64,000 nt of DNA from Volvox africanus (GCA_030268105.1 BSDZ01000004.1:1599001-1663000), one strand, 5' to 3'; positions 22,777-35,821 are shown, counted from the stretch's first letter. The notes: generated by a model from the sequence alone, not told the origin. Program-made: numbers and translations.

Positions 22777-24701
22777 TTACAGAACTTCAAAGGCAGCAGC
22801 AGTGGCAACATCAGCAGTGCTGTCACAGCCGCTGGTGGGTAATCTTGCAGCGTCCACAATGCCAGTTAGCGTGCGCCGCCAAACACGGTATGGCGGGTCT
22901 AAGCCATCAGCTGGACCTGCCCCACTATTGCTAACGCTCTGGTTCGATTCATCCGCGCCATCAACTGTCCAACGGCAAAACGCGCCTAGCAGACCTTCCT
23001 CAGTGCAGCGGCGTCGTAGAAGGCGCAAATGTCGCAGCTGCTCCAGTAGCTCTCGCAGCTCTTGCTGCGCCGGAGTAATCGCAGCGATGATGCCTGCAGC
23101 TCCACCCACCGGTTCAGCCCCTCCATTACCCTTTGGATCAGGCACCAACCCAGAAACGGCCACGGCCACAGTGGTGGCGCCATCACCGGCGTCTCGTCCC
23201 ACCGCCTGTGCTCTAGCGACCGGCCCATCCAACATGGCCCCGCAGGAAGCTGAGACTGGGAGAAAACCTGGGCTTGAGGCCATGGAATCGGCTGCTGCAA
23301 TCGCCTCCGCCTTCCGCAATGCCCATCGTGATAGGGGACGTATAACCTCAGTGACACCATCGTTGGAAGCGGCAGGGACAGCGTGAGAAGCGCCTGTTGC
23401 TAAAGCATCCCGGACTCCATCCTCAGCCCCGGTTGTCGCCTCCCAAGCCTGAAGGACCCCTTGTGCTGGCAATGGAGCCGCTGCCGCCGCTGTACAGGAT
23501 TGTGCGGCGCTCTGCTGCTCCAGAAACGGCTCAACAGCTCCGCCCATTGCAGTTGGTACCTTCTCACCACGGCCCCCGTCACACCCAATCGCCTCATTAA
23601 GAAACCCATGGTTCGGGTTCGGGTTCGCCATTCCGTCGGACTCGCCCACCGTCAGTTGCAGAACGTCAACCACGCTTCCCCCATCCCCATCCCCGACAGG
23701 TATTTGGCCTTGGTTTCCGGCGTCATCGACGACAACAACAGCTGCTCCGGCCGAGACCCGAGGTGCTACCTCAGCCACCGCTGCCGCTGCAGCGTCGACG
23801 CTGCCTCCTGCTTCGCTGCCGCCGAACGGCTCTGCCACCGTTGCCAACGCAGTTGGAGAAACTCGCTCGGCACTGGCTTCCACTTTGAAGCTATTTTGGA
23901 TGGATAACGCCGTCTTTCCTGCCGTCACTTCACCATCATCAACGGCTGGGGGAGCGGGGCTAGTAATAGGTAAGGCGGAAATGGCAGCATTGGAGATGTT
24001 GGTCATTGCAGCGTTACCGCCGGCGCACCGGGATAGTGGGCTCCGGTTGCTGCTGGGGGTGTACCCTGTTGCCGCCAGGCGTGAGCGAGGGGCCGCGGTA
24101 GGCAGTGACTGTCCTTCCCTACCTTGCAACGTGGTAGGAGTTGAGACAGCGGCACCGCCAGCGCTTCCCCGTGTGATGGTACCACCGCTCCTGCTGCCCC
24201 CGCTGCCGCAATCGAGCCTGGGGCTGTACAGCTCTTCGCTGCCGCCAAAGCTCCCGCTTGGACGCGGTGCCCGCGTCGGTAGCATTGATGCGCTGTCCCG
24301 CCGGCCCGCTGTGATGCTGCCGCTACTGCCGCTATCCCCACCGACGCTGCCACCAACGCCACCGCTGGTATGCTGCGTTCCAAGGTCAGCCTCAACATAC
24401 TCAGTCGTTCGCTGGCCGAAGACGGAATGTCCTGTTAAGACCGTGATGCCCCCGCCACTGCTGGACGGTGTTGCTGCTGCCGCAGTGGAAGCAGCGGCGG
24501 CAGCACCGATGGCAAGGATGCTGACGGCGCGGCTGCTGGTAGAGCTCCGTAAGACGCCCCCGTCAATACCACCGCCTCGTTCACCACCACGTGGCGAGGA
24601 GATTGGTGTTGGTTTGTTGCCACGAAACCTGCACAGTAAGAATTCGTGGTGGAGTCTGTGGAACAGAGGAACAGGCGCAGTTCAAGCGCAAGCGGAGCCA
24701 T
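22777..24701 (-). CDS. Low-complexity protein, possibly the 3' part of the membrane-protein gene upstream
   Basis: Two exons, 24701-24629 and 24431-22777, join in phase 1 and give 575 residues from an ATG at 24701. The start of exon 2 (GHSVFGQRTTEYVEADLGTQ) looks like folded protein. Most of the rest is Gly/Ala/Ser-rich filler of the kind common in algal signalling proteins. Near the C-terminus are a helical stretch (PAQQELRELLEQLRHLRLLR), then EGLLGAFCRW and PPYRVWRRTLTGIVDAARLP. No kinase or cyclase signature is visible. Only 87 bases separate this ATG from the upstream stop at 24789 on the same strand, so the two models may be one gene with an intron I could not place. A possible intervening micro-exon (VAISGAVILE, near 24786-24757) supports that idea. 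Confidence 0.5.
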
Positions 24702-24788
24702 TGTGACAACCCTGCAACTATCCCATCCCCATACCCTTCTTAGTGGCTGACACCTCCAGGATCACAGCCCCTGAGATAGCCACCTGCA

Positions 24789-25446
24789 TTAGGTAGGACC
24801 TTCGCCTTCACCATCACGCAGCACATCCCATTGCATCCGTCCTTCAAATTTGCAAATCATAACGTCCTCTCCATACCTGGATGCCTCCTCTATCAGTACA
24901 TCCGCGTCTTCTCCAATGAGACCCAGTGTTGAGAGATTGTGAGACTGCGAAGGTGACCCGTGGGTCCTTGTCTGAGCTGAAGACGATGCCGCCGGCACGA
25001 GGAGCAGCTCACTCGGGATCACTGGCACGCTGGGCATTTGTTCGGAGCCATTGAGTGACAGCAACGGCTGACGGTGTGGGGATGACTGGTTTGAGGATGA
25101 AGGCAGCAGCGAGCTGGGACTAGGCATTGGGTTAGGGTTCAGCAACTGTGGCTGGGGTGAAGACTGCGGCACCACTTCTACCTGGCCGCTGGCCAAGCAG
25201 AAGCCCTGGCCAGTGTTGCGCTGCCGGGCGCCAAAAGGTTACAACAGGAAAGGCAGGCGTTGGGTTTCGGGGGGGGGGGCAGTTCGGTGAGAAGGGCATG
25301 CAGTACAGCTGTAGAAGTTCAATTGGATCCGTGTATCATATGTAAGACGGGATCGAGCTCTCAGATGTCAGTTCGGACTTGTTGGGCTGCAAGCACATGT
25401 TGCGGCGTGCTGAGGTTGATTGTGATGATGTCGGTATGCGGGTAAA

Positions 25447-25489
<43 letters not shown>

Positions 25490-28400
25490 GTCACAGAGCT
25501 GGGGAGATGACAGATCTAGAGTGACAAGGGTGAGGACCGCATGTGAGACAGGTAACAAAGGTGATGGGAACATTGGCGGAGGCCAGGGGAAATTGACCCG
25601 CTGCATTCAAAAGACTGGCCATTCCCGCTCGAGGTCAGATCACAGGTGCAAGACGAAGGGCGACCAGATGCCATGCTCCCTGAGATTCTACGAGGTAAGA
25701 CCGTTACCTTCACGGCCAGACATTCCCCAGCACCATGGCATGCAGCGCACACCTTCTGCATCGACACTTGCGGCAATAATGTAGCTGCCGTGGAGCCCAC
25801 GCGAATCCTGGCCCCACCAACGCCGCCCGTGATGGTGTTTCTTGTAGCATCACCACCACTGCTTGGCCTCCACGGGCCGGAACCCACGTCGCTGAAGCGC
25901 TTTCCCTCGCGCGGCCGCCATCTTTCACTGGACATGACATCCCCTCCGTTGGCGTCCTGGGAGGTTGGCGAAGTGCGAGGCATAGAACATTGGCCAAATA
26001 AAGAGATTCGACCATCCGAAGGTGGGGGCATTTGGTGAGGGCATCGGATGAGGGCATTTGGTAGGAGCATTTGGACGCATGAGGTTGCGCTGACTGCCAG
26101 TGCCATGCAGCGACGAAGCCGCGAAGGTGCAACTTCAGGGCCTTATCGATCATCCCGTGTAATCCATCAGAAAGCCATGCCTTCATTCTATGTGCATGTG
26201 CCGCATGGTTTCAGTCCTTCCTCCCGGATCTCTGCATCCCTCTATTCCCGCCAACGATAGGGACCACCAACCTGCAAGACACTTAACCCTGGCTGCAAAC
26301 AGCGAGCTGATAGCGGCGTCACGTCCCACGCTGCAGCAGCTAGGAAGGAGCCAGCCGAAGGCCGGCCATCGCGACTAGATGATCCGTGAATAAGCGCGTT
26401 GCCATCATAGCTACCATCAGTATCGTCGTCATCGCCATCGGTGTCGTCACGGCCATTGATGTTGCCACCGCTGCTGCCATTAACAACAGTGCCTCCGCTG
26501 CCACGTTCCACATCATCGACATCAAAAGCTACTACAGCTTCACGGGAAGGCCGTCGTCGTTGCCGCCGTCGCCGCCGCTTTGTGGCCGCGTCTACTGAAC
26601 CTGCTGACACTGCGGAGGACGAGGACCGGGAAAGCCTGATGTCACCTTCTCGACCTGCTCTCGTATTTGCATAATCGATGGCACCTGTAAAGGTCTGCCT
26701 GACTCGATGTCCACGGCCCTCTGTGCCCCCCAACGCTGGACTGCCACTGGGCCGAGACTTCCGTGAGAAGACGCGTGCCAAGAGGCCAGTGCTGCCACCG
26801 GTGCCGGCCCCACTGCCGCTGCCCGCGCCACTGTTGGTGGTACCAGAGGTGCCGGCGGCGTCAGCAGACAGGCGACATTGCCCAATACCACCCTCCCCCA
26901 GGGTCATCCCGCTAGGCACTGCAGTCACACCGTCGTCTACGTACGGCAGCTCGATGGATTTTAGTCGGTCGCTGCCGATTGCAGGAGCTGACGTTGTCCA
27001 AGCACCCACAGCGACTGGTGGCAACGGCAGTGCCTCTCCTGATGCCTCTGCCGCCGCCGCCGCCGCAGGGGCTGATGGGGACGCCAGTGATGCCTCTGCC
27101 TCCGCTCGCTTCTCCTCAATCAGTCGTCGCAGAGCCGCCCATTTGAGCAGCGCCTGTTGTTGTTGGTGCTGTTGTTGCGGTACTCGTCCGGAGGGCCCGG
27201 TGCGGCACATGGGAAGGGGCATCGGCAGCCACTGCTGCGGCTGCAGCGGGCGTCGTGCAGCAAGCACTGACCCGCCTGCCACACTTGCAGTGGACGATGT
27301 TGGCGGCGATGACGGCGGTGACGACGACGACGCTGCCTCGGCCGCACGCGGACTGTTCATAGCGGCGACAATGAGGTCGCTCTTTTGTTCCGACAATGAT
27401 TCCCCCCGCGACAACTCGTCGTCGGGACCAACAGGGCCCGCACCGCCACCGCCGCCGCCTTTACCTATCTGACCTCCTTCACTTCGGTCTGGCTGCGTCA
27501 TTGCCGAACAACTCACTCTCTCCTGGCACGGGACCTTTTCGATTGGCGCCTTATCATCAGTGCCATCGGAGACGGCCACAGCAGTCGCCGCGACTGCGGC
27601 AGTGGCAGTGCTGCAAGAGGCTGTTGTAGGCGCTTCTGCTGGCACTGACGCCTCTGGCGGCGTCAGCGCCACGTACTTCCGCAGCTCCTTTGTTATTGGA
27701 GCTACGGACCCACTCGGAAGTTCTGGAGAGGCCACGGGCTCAGCCTCCGTGGTAAGGTCCAGGGAATGGAATATAACAGATTGAGCTCCTCGGGAGCTGT
27801 AAGCCTGTGCGAAGGGGGGGTAAAAGAGGGATGGGGATAAGGAGCTGAGGAAACTGCTTGCAGGGGAGGCGGAGGCGGAGGCTCAGGGCGACGGAAGCGA
27901 GAGGAGACGCGCCAGGACGTCAGTGAAACAGTCTTTCGCCACATTGCAACTGGCTGTCACGACATGATCGTGCAAATCCTACATGACATGTGCCATACCT
28001 TAGCTCGAATTGTTCCGGGAGCCATGTTATGTCGTGAAATCGCGTTGCTGAGACGGGAGACATGAGCAGACGGGTATGTATGCTTAAAAGCAGCAAGCGC
28101 CGCTAAAGGCAGCATAGGGTTTGTTCGCTATACAGGGAGCATGGAAATTAGCGTCTTCACAAGCAAACGCTAAGGCTAGCTGGCCTCCCTGCTTAAAGCT
28201 CACCGCGCGTTGCTTCTGGTCGCTGCCCCGCCGCAATCGGGCCCAGAGGCACGATACCAGCATCATCGACAACACCACGGCCGCGCTAGCGCTAGCGGAT
28301 ACAACGACCGGCATCACCCATGGTTGTGTCCTGGCCAGCTGTTGATGCATCATGTCACCATCGCGGAATGAGAGCGACGGGGAGGCCGTCGCCGTGCCAG

Positions 28401-30883
28401 GAGCGCTTGAGGCCGCCGTCAACACCCTCGCGGTGGACTGGGAAGGAAGTGGCGGCTGCGCCGACAGTTCGCCAATGATCAGGTTACTTGCGGGCAGCTG
28501 AACCTGCAGATGTCGGCGAGCAGTGGCCCCCGGTCATTGCGGGAGGCTGGGCACGACTGGAAAGGTTCCTGTAGCGGGGTCGGCTGGTAACGATGCAGCT
28601 TCAGCTTCAGCTTATGCATTAACCCACCGGATGTACGATGAGGCCTAAGGCAGTCGCCTCTTACGGTGTTACCTTTACATGCCCATATCCTGTTATCACA
28701 CAGATGCGACAGCTGGTCAAGCATGTGTAGCCTCAATCCGGCTATAAGCCACAACCCCATCCCAAACCCCGCCGTATACGTGTCCCTTTGGCCCCTTAAA
28801 TCTCCATGTTCATACATGGCCTGGTCATGGTTCACTCCCCCTCCCCTCGTGGCCCCGCCCCGATGCCCTGTTGCCCTCCCGCGGCCGCTTTGAGCGACCT
28901 CAGCCATCATCATCCGACCTTCACGGTGGTTAGTCCTCATTCGTTCAGTACCAACACCAGCGGGTTCGCTTTATTCGCCTTCCCCTACAGCTGATCCCCG
29001 AGGTGGGGTTGAGAACACTCGGCAAGCAAGCCGCAACGTCCCGAGGCAACAACAGGCAACTAAGGATTGCCGCACCTGCTCCAGAGGTATCCCAAAGGCC
29101 GTCGCAATCGCCTGCCGGAGATTCTCCGCGAGCGCCCATCTGACCACTTCCGCGGTGTCCATTTTGGAGTCGGTATTGTCCAACCTGATGGCGGTCGCAC
29201 CTTTGCCGTGAGAAACCGCTGGTGGGGACGAAGGAGTGGCTACGGTGGTGGCGGCGATGTCAGCATATATCGCCATCGGATGGGGCATTATTAGCACGGC
29301 GTTCAGCAGGATGCTGGCATGCGGCATGTAGGACTGGCTGGGCACACACAGGCCGAGAAGCTTAGCGTTGCCGCCTGGCAACGCTGCTAGGGCCGCCTGC
29401 ACTTCGTACTCTTTGGCGGCGGGTTGCAGTCGCAGCGTTGTGTCCACTACGAGAAGGGTTGTGGCTGAGGTGCAAACGGGCGGTGTTGGGCCCTGGTGGG
29501 GAAAGCAGCAGCAATTCAACAATCTCTAAGTTGCGAAGTTGCGAACGAAGGCAACAGACCCCCCTGGGGCCGCATCCTGTTCTCGAACCGCGCTGCAGAA
29601 GTGGTTCCATTCGGCGGGTTCCTGAGACCAGCTCCGTCCTTTCCTCGCCTTGCTCACTGGCTCAGCTTTTGCTCGTATATCTCTGGCGGATGCAGGTTTT
29701 CGCCCGTCCCTCCCCTCAGCGTCTTTTGCATCCTCAACCGCTCCATCCCTTTCCCCGACACTGCCCGACACCAAACCTTCTGTCAAGCCCCTTCTGTGCT
29801 AACCTGCGCCGACGAGACATCTTGCAGTTTGACACAAAGCGCCTGCACATCTGCAGCGCGTAGGCCCACTGCGGCACCCAGACGGGCTTTATAGTCCTCA
29901 AGGCTGCTGTCGCTGCAATCACGGATGAAAGCCCCTCGTTCCAGAGTGACACGGGCCCGTACGAGCTTGGCAGCCACCTGCTTAAAGCCGGAGGAGAGTT
30001 TGAGTATGGTGACCGCCAAGAAGCCGGTCGGGTGTCACGACGGATCACGTTACCAGACATCTACGGATCGCATTCTATGCGTCCAGACGGAACACATGAA
30101 GGGATGAGCAGGCTACGGTGCTCAGCAGATTTGAGCCCTTAGTAGGGCCCCTTGTTGGTTCGTAATGCAGGTCCAAGTTTGGGACCGTGTGCTGGGTGCT
30201 TCTTTTGTTACATGTATGTGAACGTGCTTCATATGTGTCCGGCATAGGGCTGCATCACAAGACGTTCCCCTGCACTATCACAAGCGTGAAGTCGTGCAGG
30301 TCCGGTTGAATGGAATTGTGGGGACAGCGAATATAGCTAGTTGCTACAAAGGGGCGTGATGTTGTCCAAACTCTATGTCTCCTTTGCAAGCGCAACGACT
30401 ATTCGAAGGGTCATGGACACCGGGTGGCTTTGCGTTCATCAAATAGGACTTGCAAAACTCAGCAAGTGGCGTTGCCCCCAAGTTGTGCCCTAGCCACTCT
30501 CAAAAACTCCTCACCGATACGAGCACTGATTTGGCAAATGTCGCATTCCGAAGGCTGTCCCTAACAACTTGTATTTGGCTGTCCCGTGTGGCTTGAGTCG
30601 GGCCTGGTGTGACCGTCGCGCTCATGCGGACGGGTACCTTCGCCATATTTGCGATAGCGACCCGGCGGGCATTCGAGACCTTGTAGATGATGGAAGATCC
30701 AGACAGGTCATGGCGTCCCAATCTTCTCCCCCAAACCCCAAGTTTAGGTTGTAAGTCATTTCCACCAACTCCGGCATCTCGGCGGGTCCTTAACTGACTT
30801 AAGGCCAAGGCCAAGGTAGGTAAATGGGCCAATAAATAAATACTTATAAGAATTATCGCAACATAACAATTATTTCGAATCAT
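24789..30883 (-). CDS. Large single-pass membrane protein with signal peptide and SEA-like ectodomain
   Basis: Seven exons: 30883-30515, 29977-29804, 29492-29076, 28503-28204, 27804-26272, 25956-25708 and 25181-24789. All six introns are phase 0 and the model is 1144 residues. The N-terminus is a signal peptide (MIRNNCYVAIILISIYLLAH...LALA). The ectodomain, to about residue 380, has repeated modules such as VRARVTLERGAFIRDCSD with LEDYKARLGAAVGLRAADVQ, and VRWALAENLRQAIATAFGIP. These resemble the autoproteolysis-type or pherophorin-adjacent modules found in volvocine receptors. One membrane helix lies at about 382-407 (WVMPVVVSASASAAVVLSMM) and is followed by basic residues (RLRR). The cytosolic part is mostly low complexity with a run of Arg (KRRRRRQRRRPSRE). 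No catalytic domain is seen. It could be a receptor or cell-surface sensor. The 3' end is uncertain. Confidence 0.65.
25447..25489. repeat. (GAT)n microsatellite
   Basis: About 14 GAT units lie in the intron between the last two exons of the minus-strand membrane-protein gene. Confidence 0.9.
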
Positions 30884-31133
30884 AGAGTTTTTCCGTCTTG
30901 ACGAGCACAAGTGGTGAGGTCACGCCATTGCAGTGCTACAGTCCAACACCCAAAAATTCATACTGGGAATTGAGGATTTTAAATTTACAAAGTTTTGCGC
31001 ATGCGCACTCGCACCTTGTTTTGCATTCATGTACGGCCGTTTTTCTAACCACCGCTACTCCGCTGCATTCACTTCTACATGCATCTTATTAGGAAAATAA
31101 CATGATGACATACTAAGTTTATAGCAAGAAAAC
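30884..31133. other. AT-rich upstream region of the membrane-protein gene
   Basis: This is the putative promoter of the minus-strand gene starting at 30883, and possibly of a small plus-strand frame starting at 31134. No motif was recognised. Confidence 0.35.
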
Positions 31134-31310
31134 ATGCCCTTGGTTTTTGTTAGTAATGTACCAAAGAGGACAAGGAGGTTCACAGCGGCAGAGATTGAGA
31201 AGGAGAGAGCAACAGTGCAACAGTATATTGATATTATGTCTCATGAAGATGAGAGTGGAGATGGCGGAAGGACGGTACATGTCTCCCCTGGTACAGACGG
31301 TACTTGTTAG
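31134..31310 (+). CDS. Small open frame or first exon, unrecognised
   Basis: An ATG at 31134 opens 58 codons reading MPLVFVSNVPKRTRRFTAAE then IEKERATVQQYIDIMSHEDE before a Gly-rich end and TAG. The basic-then-acidic helical composition looks more like protein than chance. A GT just after DGGRT could be a donor, which would make this the first exon of a longer gene whose other exons I did not find. No family is claimed. Confidence 0.25.
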   Translation: MPLVFVSNVPKRTRRFTAAEIEKERATVQQYIDIMSHEDESGDGGRTVHVSPGTDGTC

Positions 31311-34300
31311 TAGATGGACTGCAGAGCAGATGCTCTGTTGGGATACATGTTGGGCCGATGTGGAATTTATATATTAGGCATGTGGCCTTGGTTGGACGCC
31401 GGATGAAATATCTCTGCTTCCAGTAGTCGCCTGCGATAAATGCAGCACACGAGCTATCGTCCTTTAGCAGTAACTTTTTCCGTCTACGCCAGAGGACGTC
31501 AGGTTAACGTCCACCCCGTTCCTGTCGTTAGATTCGTCCCGGCACACTCCTCGTACCCTTACGCACGAGTAGCGCACTTTCTGCCGCTGCAAATGCAGAC
31601 ACGGACTACGACAACTAACGTGATACCGATAAAAGTCCGCGTATCAAAAATAACTTTCTAGATGTTAACGGGTCCATAGAACCAACATTTACTAATTAGG
31701 GGAGGTTTTGTACCATCATTTTCGTACTGGCCATCCATGTACGGCTTAGGGTTTCACGAGAGCTTAGGGTTGCATTTCCGAGGACACTTGAGAGTGTCGT
31801 TGGCAATTAAAATTAAGCTTATAATGATCTGTTCACCCACCTGAAGATCATCGCAACTAGTATGAGGTTCCAGGTGGACCAGATAAAACTTTTGGACTTT
31901 CCAACGGTCGGCCAACCGTCGACTTGCATACCCTTCTCCCTTGGCGCACGTTCTCTCTGCCCGTGGTGAGCTCTACCCGATCACTGCGTTCTCCCATGTC
32001 TTCCCGAACGAGTCATAAGGTTATTCGTGATGGATCTGCGTCTGCAGAGTTGTGGCTGTGCGTATGGCCCGGTAGGTATCTGGATATGCATTTGAGTCGT
32101 CCTAATTTGCGGCACATCATCGGGTTGATATCTGTCGTAGCGGTCGTAAGCACGATCCAAATATGGCAGTCGGTCCCATCCCACCGACCCCGGCCCTTGG
32201 TCAGGCGACTTCAGACGGGTGGGATGGGGTGAGGCCATGTTATGAGTCTGGAGTCATGTGAAGCCATGTTAGCCCCGAGACAGTACACAGTACAGAACTA
32301 TCACCTTACAGGTTGTAAGGCCCATCAGAGCAGGGCTAACAGTGCTTTGCCTCATCTTTCGTCGATTAGCATCCATCTAATATAATATTCAACAATATCG
32401 TCCTTGTAGGTCTCCTGTAGGTGCCGTTTGACCCGAGCATCTAAAATCTACATGCTGGTGCGCCACGCAACCATCATCTACATCATCGTCTACTGCGGAT
32501 GCAACAGAGTGGAGTGGGTGCGTCCTCAAGTGCTAGTGTTGATGAGGGGGGGGACTTAGAACGTCGCTGTCGTTGTGGAAGGCGGCAGATATCGATCAGG
32601 CTTAAAGCCGCATTCCAGGTCTTTTACTTGAACGCGTGCAGCTCACCCTGCCTGTCGGTCTTTGCCCAGTGCTACGGTATCCCATGGTTTCCCACAACCC
32701 ACGGTATCCCACAACCTCCACCAGAGGGGCGCCCGCCTGTTCATCGATGGCAGGGTGCCACGATGTTACCGGACAGCAAGTACCGGTGTGCAAGCTATCA
32801 TGCGGGTGACCAAAAGATTAAGTCGAATGGCTGCTGCTGCTTGCCGGTTGCTCCTGGCGCATGGCTCCCTCTGTAATGGTAGTAGACCTCACCACAGAGG
32901 GAATTTCGACTTGAGATTGCCGTAACCCCCTGTCCTACCCTCCAGTTCTGTGTGACAATAATGTGAGCTCAGAAAGGTTATGGATCGAAAGTAATAGACA
33001 GGGGTTCTGGAAGAGAATGACAGAATGGTTTAAGGGTAAGGAGAAGGAAGGAGGACGAGGGATGGCAGCTTGGGGAGCAGTGGCGCAGAGGGGTACTCGG
33101 TATGATCTAGCAACGCCTAGCACAAGAGCACACAATGTCAGCACCATTTCGGATGATTACAGCCAAGACCCCTCCGGATCGTTGAATTCCTATTCATGTT
33201 GCTTTTTCCATTTCATCTCCTGTCATTTACCTCGCTCAGTCGCTGCCCTTTTACCTCCTGGCTCGTTTAGGCCTTACGAGCTCTTACGAGACACCGAGAG
33301 TTGGTAATCATCAGGGTCAACATCACAGTCATACTGACTGCTTCAATTATTACCCTGCACTACTATGGAAATGGTATATGCTTGGATCCTTGCACCTTGA
33401 CAAGCCCTAAGGCCAATTTGGAATGTTGGCGATTGTAATACTGTTTGGTGTACCTCTACAGCTCCTGGCACATTGAAATGTCATTTTATGTTAAGAAACA
33501 ACATAGCTTTATTTCAGATGCGGCTAGATTATCAGCACCGTGGTCAGGCATCCTGCAACGCAGCGTTCACTCGTGTCCGCAACATTGGCCGGTGTCGTAG
33601 GATGCGGAATGGCCAGAAGCCGATGAGGGGATTAGACCTCAGTGGATCAGTTCTAAAAGAGTGGGGCTTCGATGTGTTAAGAAGTTCGCAGTCCGCGACC
33701 GGCCTTGTTGACTGCGGGGAGGACCTGAAGCACAGTGTCAAAGCCGCAGAGGTGGTGCCGACCATGAATCGTGCCACTAGAAGTGCATCCATCTTCCTGG
33801 CGATATGCTGCTTTGGAATTCAGGCGAGCAGGACCTGCGCACGGCCTATGTCCCACTTGCCCCTACTCCTAGCAGCCCGTTCGGGCTTCCTACTTCGCAT
33901 TCTTGCGCATCCTTCAGGTCTGTCCAAATGTTTTGTCCTTCTGCTCTTAGCATTTTGGGTAACGACCGGCGCAGCCGTCCATGCAGCAACATGCACCTCG
34001 AAGTCGCAACCACAGGATTCTCCACCCACAACACATCTTACCTCTTTATCTGACACTTCGACATCCCCAACCTGAATTCCCTCGGTCCTGTGGTACGCAG
34101 CTGGCGCTGGTGTCACCCTCTCCGGCAGCCATCACAGCCCCTGACCGAGACACATTTGAAAACGTGCCCTCGCAGCTCAGTTCTTCGGGTGCGTGAAGTG
34201 TACTTATTCAAACATGGGTTTATTACTGTGATCGCCACGATAATGTGGATGCCGGGGATCTGAGCCTGACCCTGACCCGATTCTGCAGCTTCCTGCTCCC

Positions 34301-34681
34301 TGGCATATTCACCATCACCCCGGGCTGCAAGCGGCCTACCCTCCTTGCTGCATTGCGTCATCCACGGGTCCTCTGCACCGCTCAATGTCTGTTGTGGACC
34401 GCAGGCTACGCACAGCTTGCACCTTGGCACGCCAGCCGCACGGCGTGTTAGCCGCATAGACGCCACCCAGGCTTTCCGTGCACCCACACTGTGTGTGGTA
34501 TTCCCCTGACTGATTGCACTGCGTCGAGATAGGTCAGATACCAGTTGCGTGGCGGAGCTGCAACTAACTGACTGCGTTTTGTTTTTATAGCTGGCTGAGC
34601 GACGGTGTACTATCACACCGGTATGAGCCCATCGGATGAAGGTGATGTGTATGGAGGTGGTGCTTGTCAACTCCCGACCAG
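31311..34681. other. No complete gene recognised; may hold 5' exons of the gene ending at 35311
   Basis: A plus-strand open frame at 33473-34075 has a hydrophobic stretch (FVLLLLAFWVTTGAAVHAAT) and a basic N-terminal part. It could include the transit-peptide exon of the downstream Cys-rich protein, but I could not splice it in phase. The rest (31.3-33.4 kb) shows no coding-like exon. Confidence 0.3.
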
Positions 34682-35311
34682 CACTGTATGTACTGCGCTC
34701 GGCCAGTGCAGGAGAGGCGGCGGCTGTGCCGCTGAGCAGTGTGGTGAGCGGGCCCAAGAAGCGGGAGATAGAGGGCTGCACACGCAAATGTGTACCCACG
34801 TGCATTCGCGGAGGCGAAGGTGAGGCAAGGGTGCCTGGGCAATAGAAGGCGTCGGAGGGACGAGGGGGTGCAGTAGTTGGGAAGGAGTCCATCGATGCAA
34901 GCAAGGATGCCGGATTCCCTGCTGCATGCGTCATTCATCCTGCCAACTGGATGGTGCAGGCCCATTATATTACCCTCTGTTATATTTTATTAAACCCTAA
35001 GTCCACATTACTGTTCGTTTGTACCCTACAGGTGCACCCGGCCTCGGGCCCATAAGTGTTCGTAAGGAGATTGTGGTGTTCAAAGAGGGCTTCAGGTCAA
35101 GGCAGTATTGCTTATCAGAATGCGCACAGGTATGGTAGCTGCGTTACTGTCATAACTGGTTTCAGCATGGAACGTGTGTGCTGAGGGCCTTATGCTCCAT
35201 CAGGCGGCTGCTTCCAAGTGTCCCCCCTGGTGCACTGCTGGCTGCATGCAGGTCTGTGCGTTGTCGTATGACAAGGAGAAGGCAGCCAAATTCTCGCAGC
35301 CAATGCAATAA
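34682..35311 (+). CDS. Conserved Cys-rich plastid-type protein, 3' exons only
   Basis: Three in-phase exons: about 34682-34819, 35032-35129 and 35252-35311. They read KKREIEGCTRKCVPTCIRGG, then GAPGLGPISVRKEIVVFKEG, then FRSRQYCLSECAQVC and a short Lys-rich end (MQ, stop TAA). The C-x3-C-x3-C block followed by Gly/Pro and the R-Q-Y-C-L-x-E-C motif is one I associate with an uncharacterised green-lineage chloroplast protein also found in land plants. The six conserved cysteines suggest metal binding or disulfides. The acceptor of the first listed exon is a choice between several AGs, and the exons encoding the N-terminal targeting part are not placed. Confidence 0.6.
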
Positions 35312-35821
35312 TGCTTGAGTGTGGCCGCACTACCTGGCGTCCGGAGAGGTGCCGTGCCGTAAGAGGTTTCAGTTCCCATACGGGGTGGGAGTCACAAAGC
35401 AGGTTAATAGAAAGGATATGGACCGGAGGCGGACCTTTTATGTTGAGTACGGCATGCCTCCAAGCAAGGGTATTTTGCCAAATTTCCTAACCATGCTTAA
35501 AACTTTCCGTACTCCCTGCATATGTATTTTACATGTAATTGATTTTCCCCTTAGATGTTTAGTAAGTCACATAGAGACCTTCCTAACCTTTCTAGGCTGC
35601 TCGGAAAAAGACCTTGGTTAATCTTGATGGCAACAAAGGTTAGCCGATGTGTGCGTCTATAATGCGCCTTTTGTAACTTTGGAAAGCACGTCGTACCGTA
35701 TGCACGTCCGGTTCCTTCCCGGTGCCATACTTTTGCAGTGCCCAAAGGGAAATCTAAAAGCGTATATATGAACACACATTAATACACGCCCAAGCGTACG
35801 TTCACTTGGTGAAAGCTTACA

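Noticed and set aside
23885..24706. 273-codon plus-strand frame
   Set aside because: Mirror of the low-complexity minus-strand exon; GC-rich repeats open all frames.
26678..27472. 264-codon plus-strand frame
   Set aside because: Antisense shadow of the large minus-strand exon 26272-27804.
24789..28503. Possible kinase or nucleotide-cyclase domain in the cytosolic tail
   Set aside because: Looked for glycine-loop, HRD/DFG and cyclase metal-site patterns and found none.
33473..34075. 200-codon plus-strand frame with a hydrophobic stretch
   Set aside because: Could not be spliced in phase to the Cys-rich exons; kept only as a possible location of the missing 5' exons.
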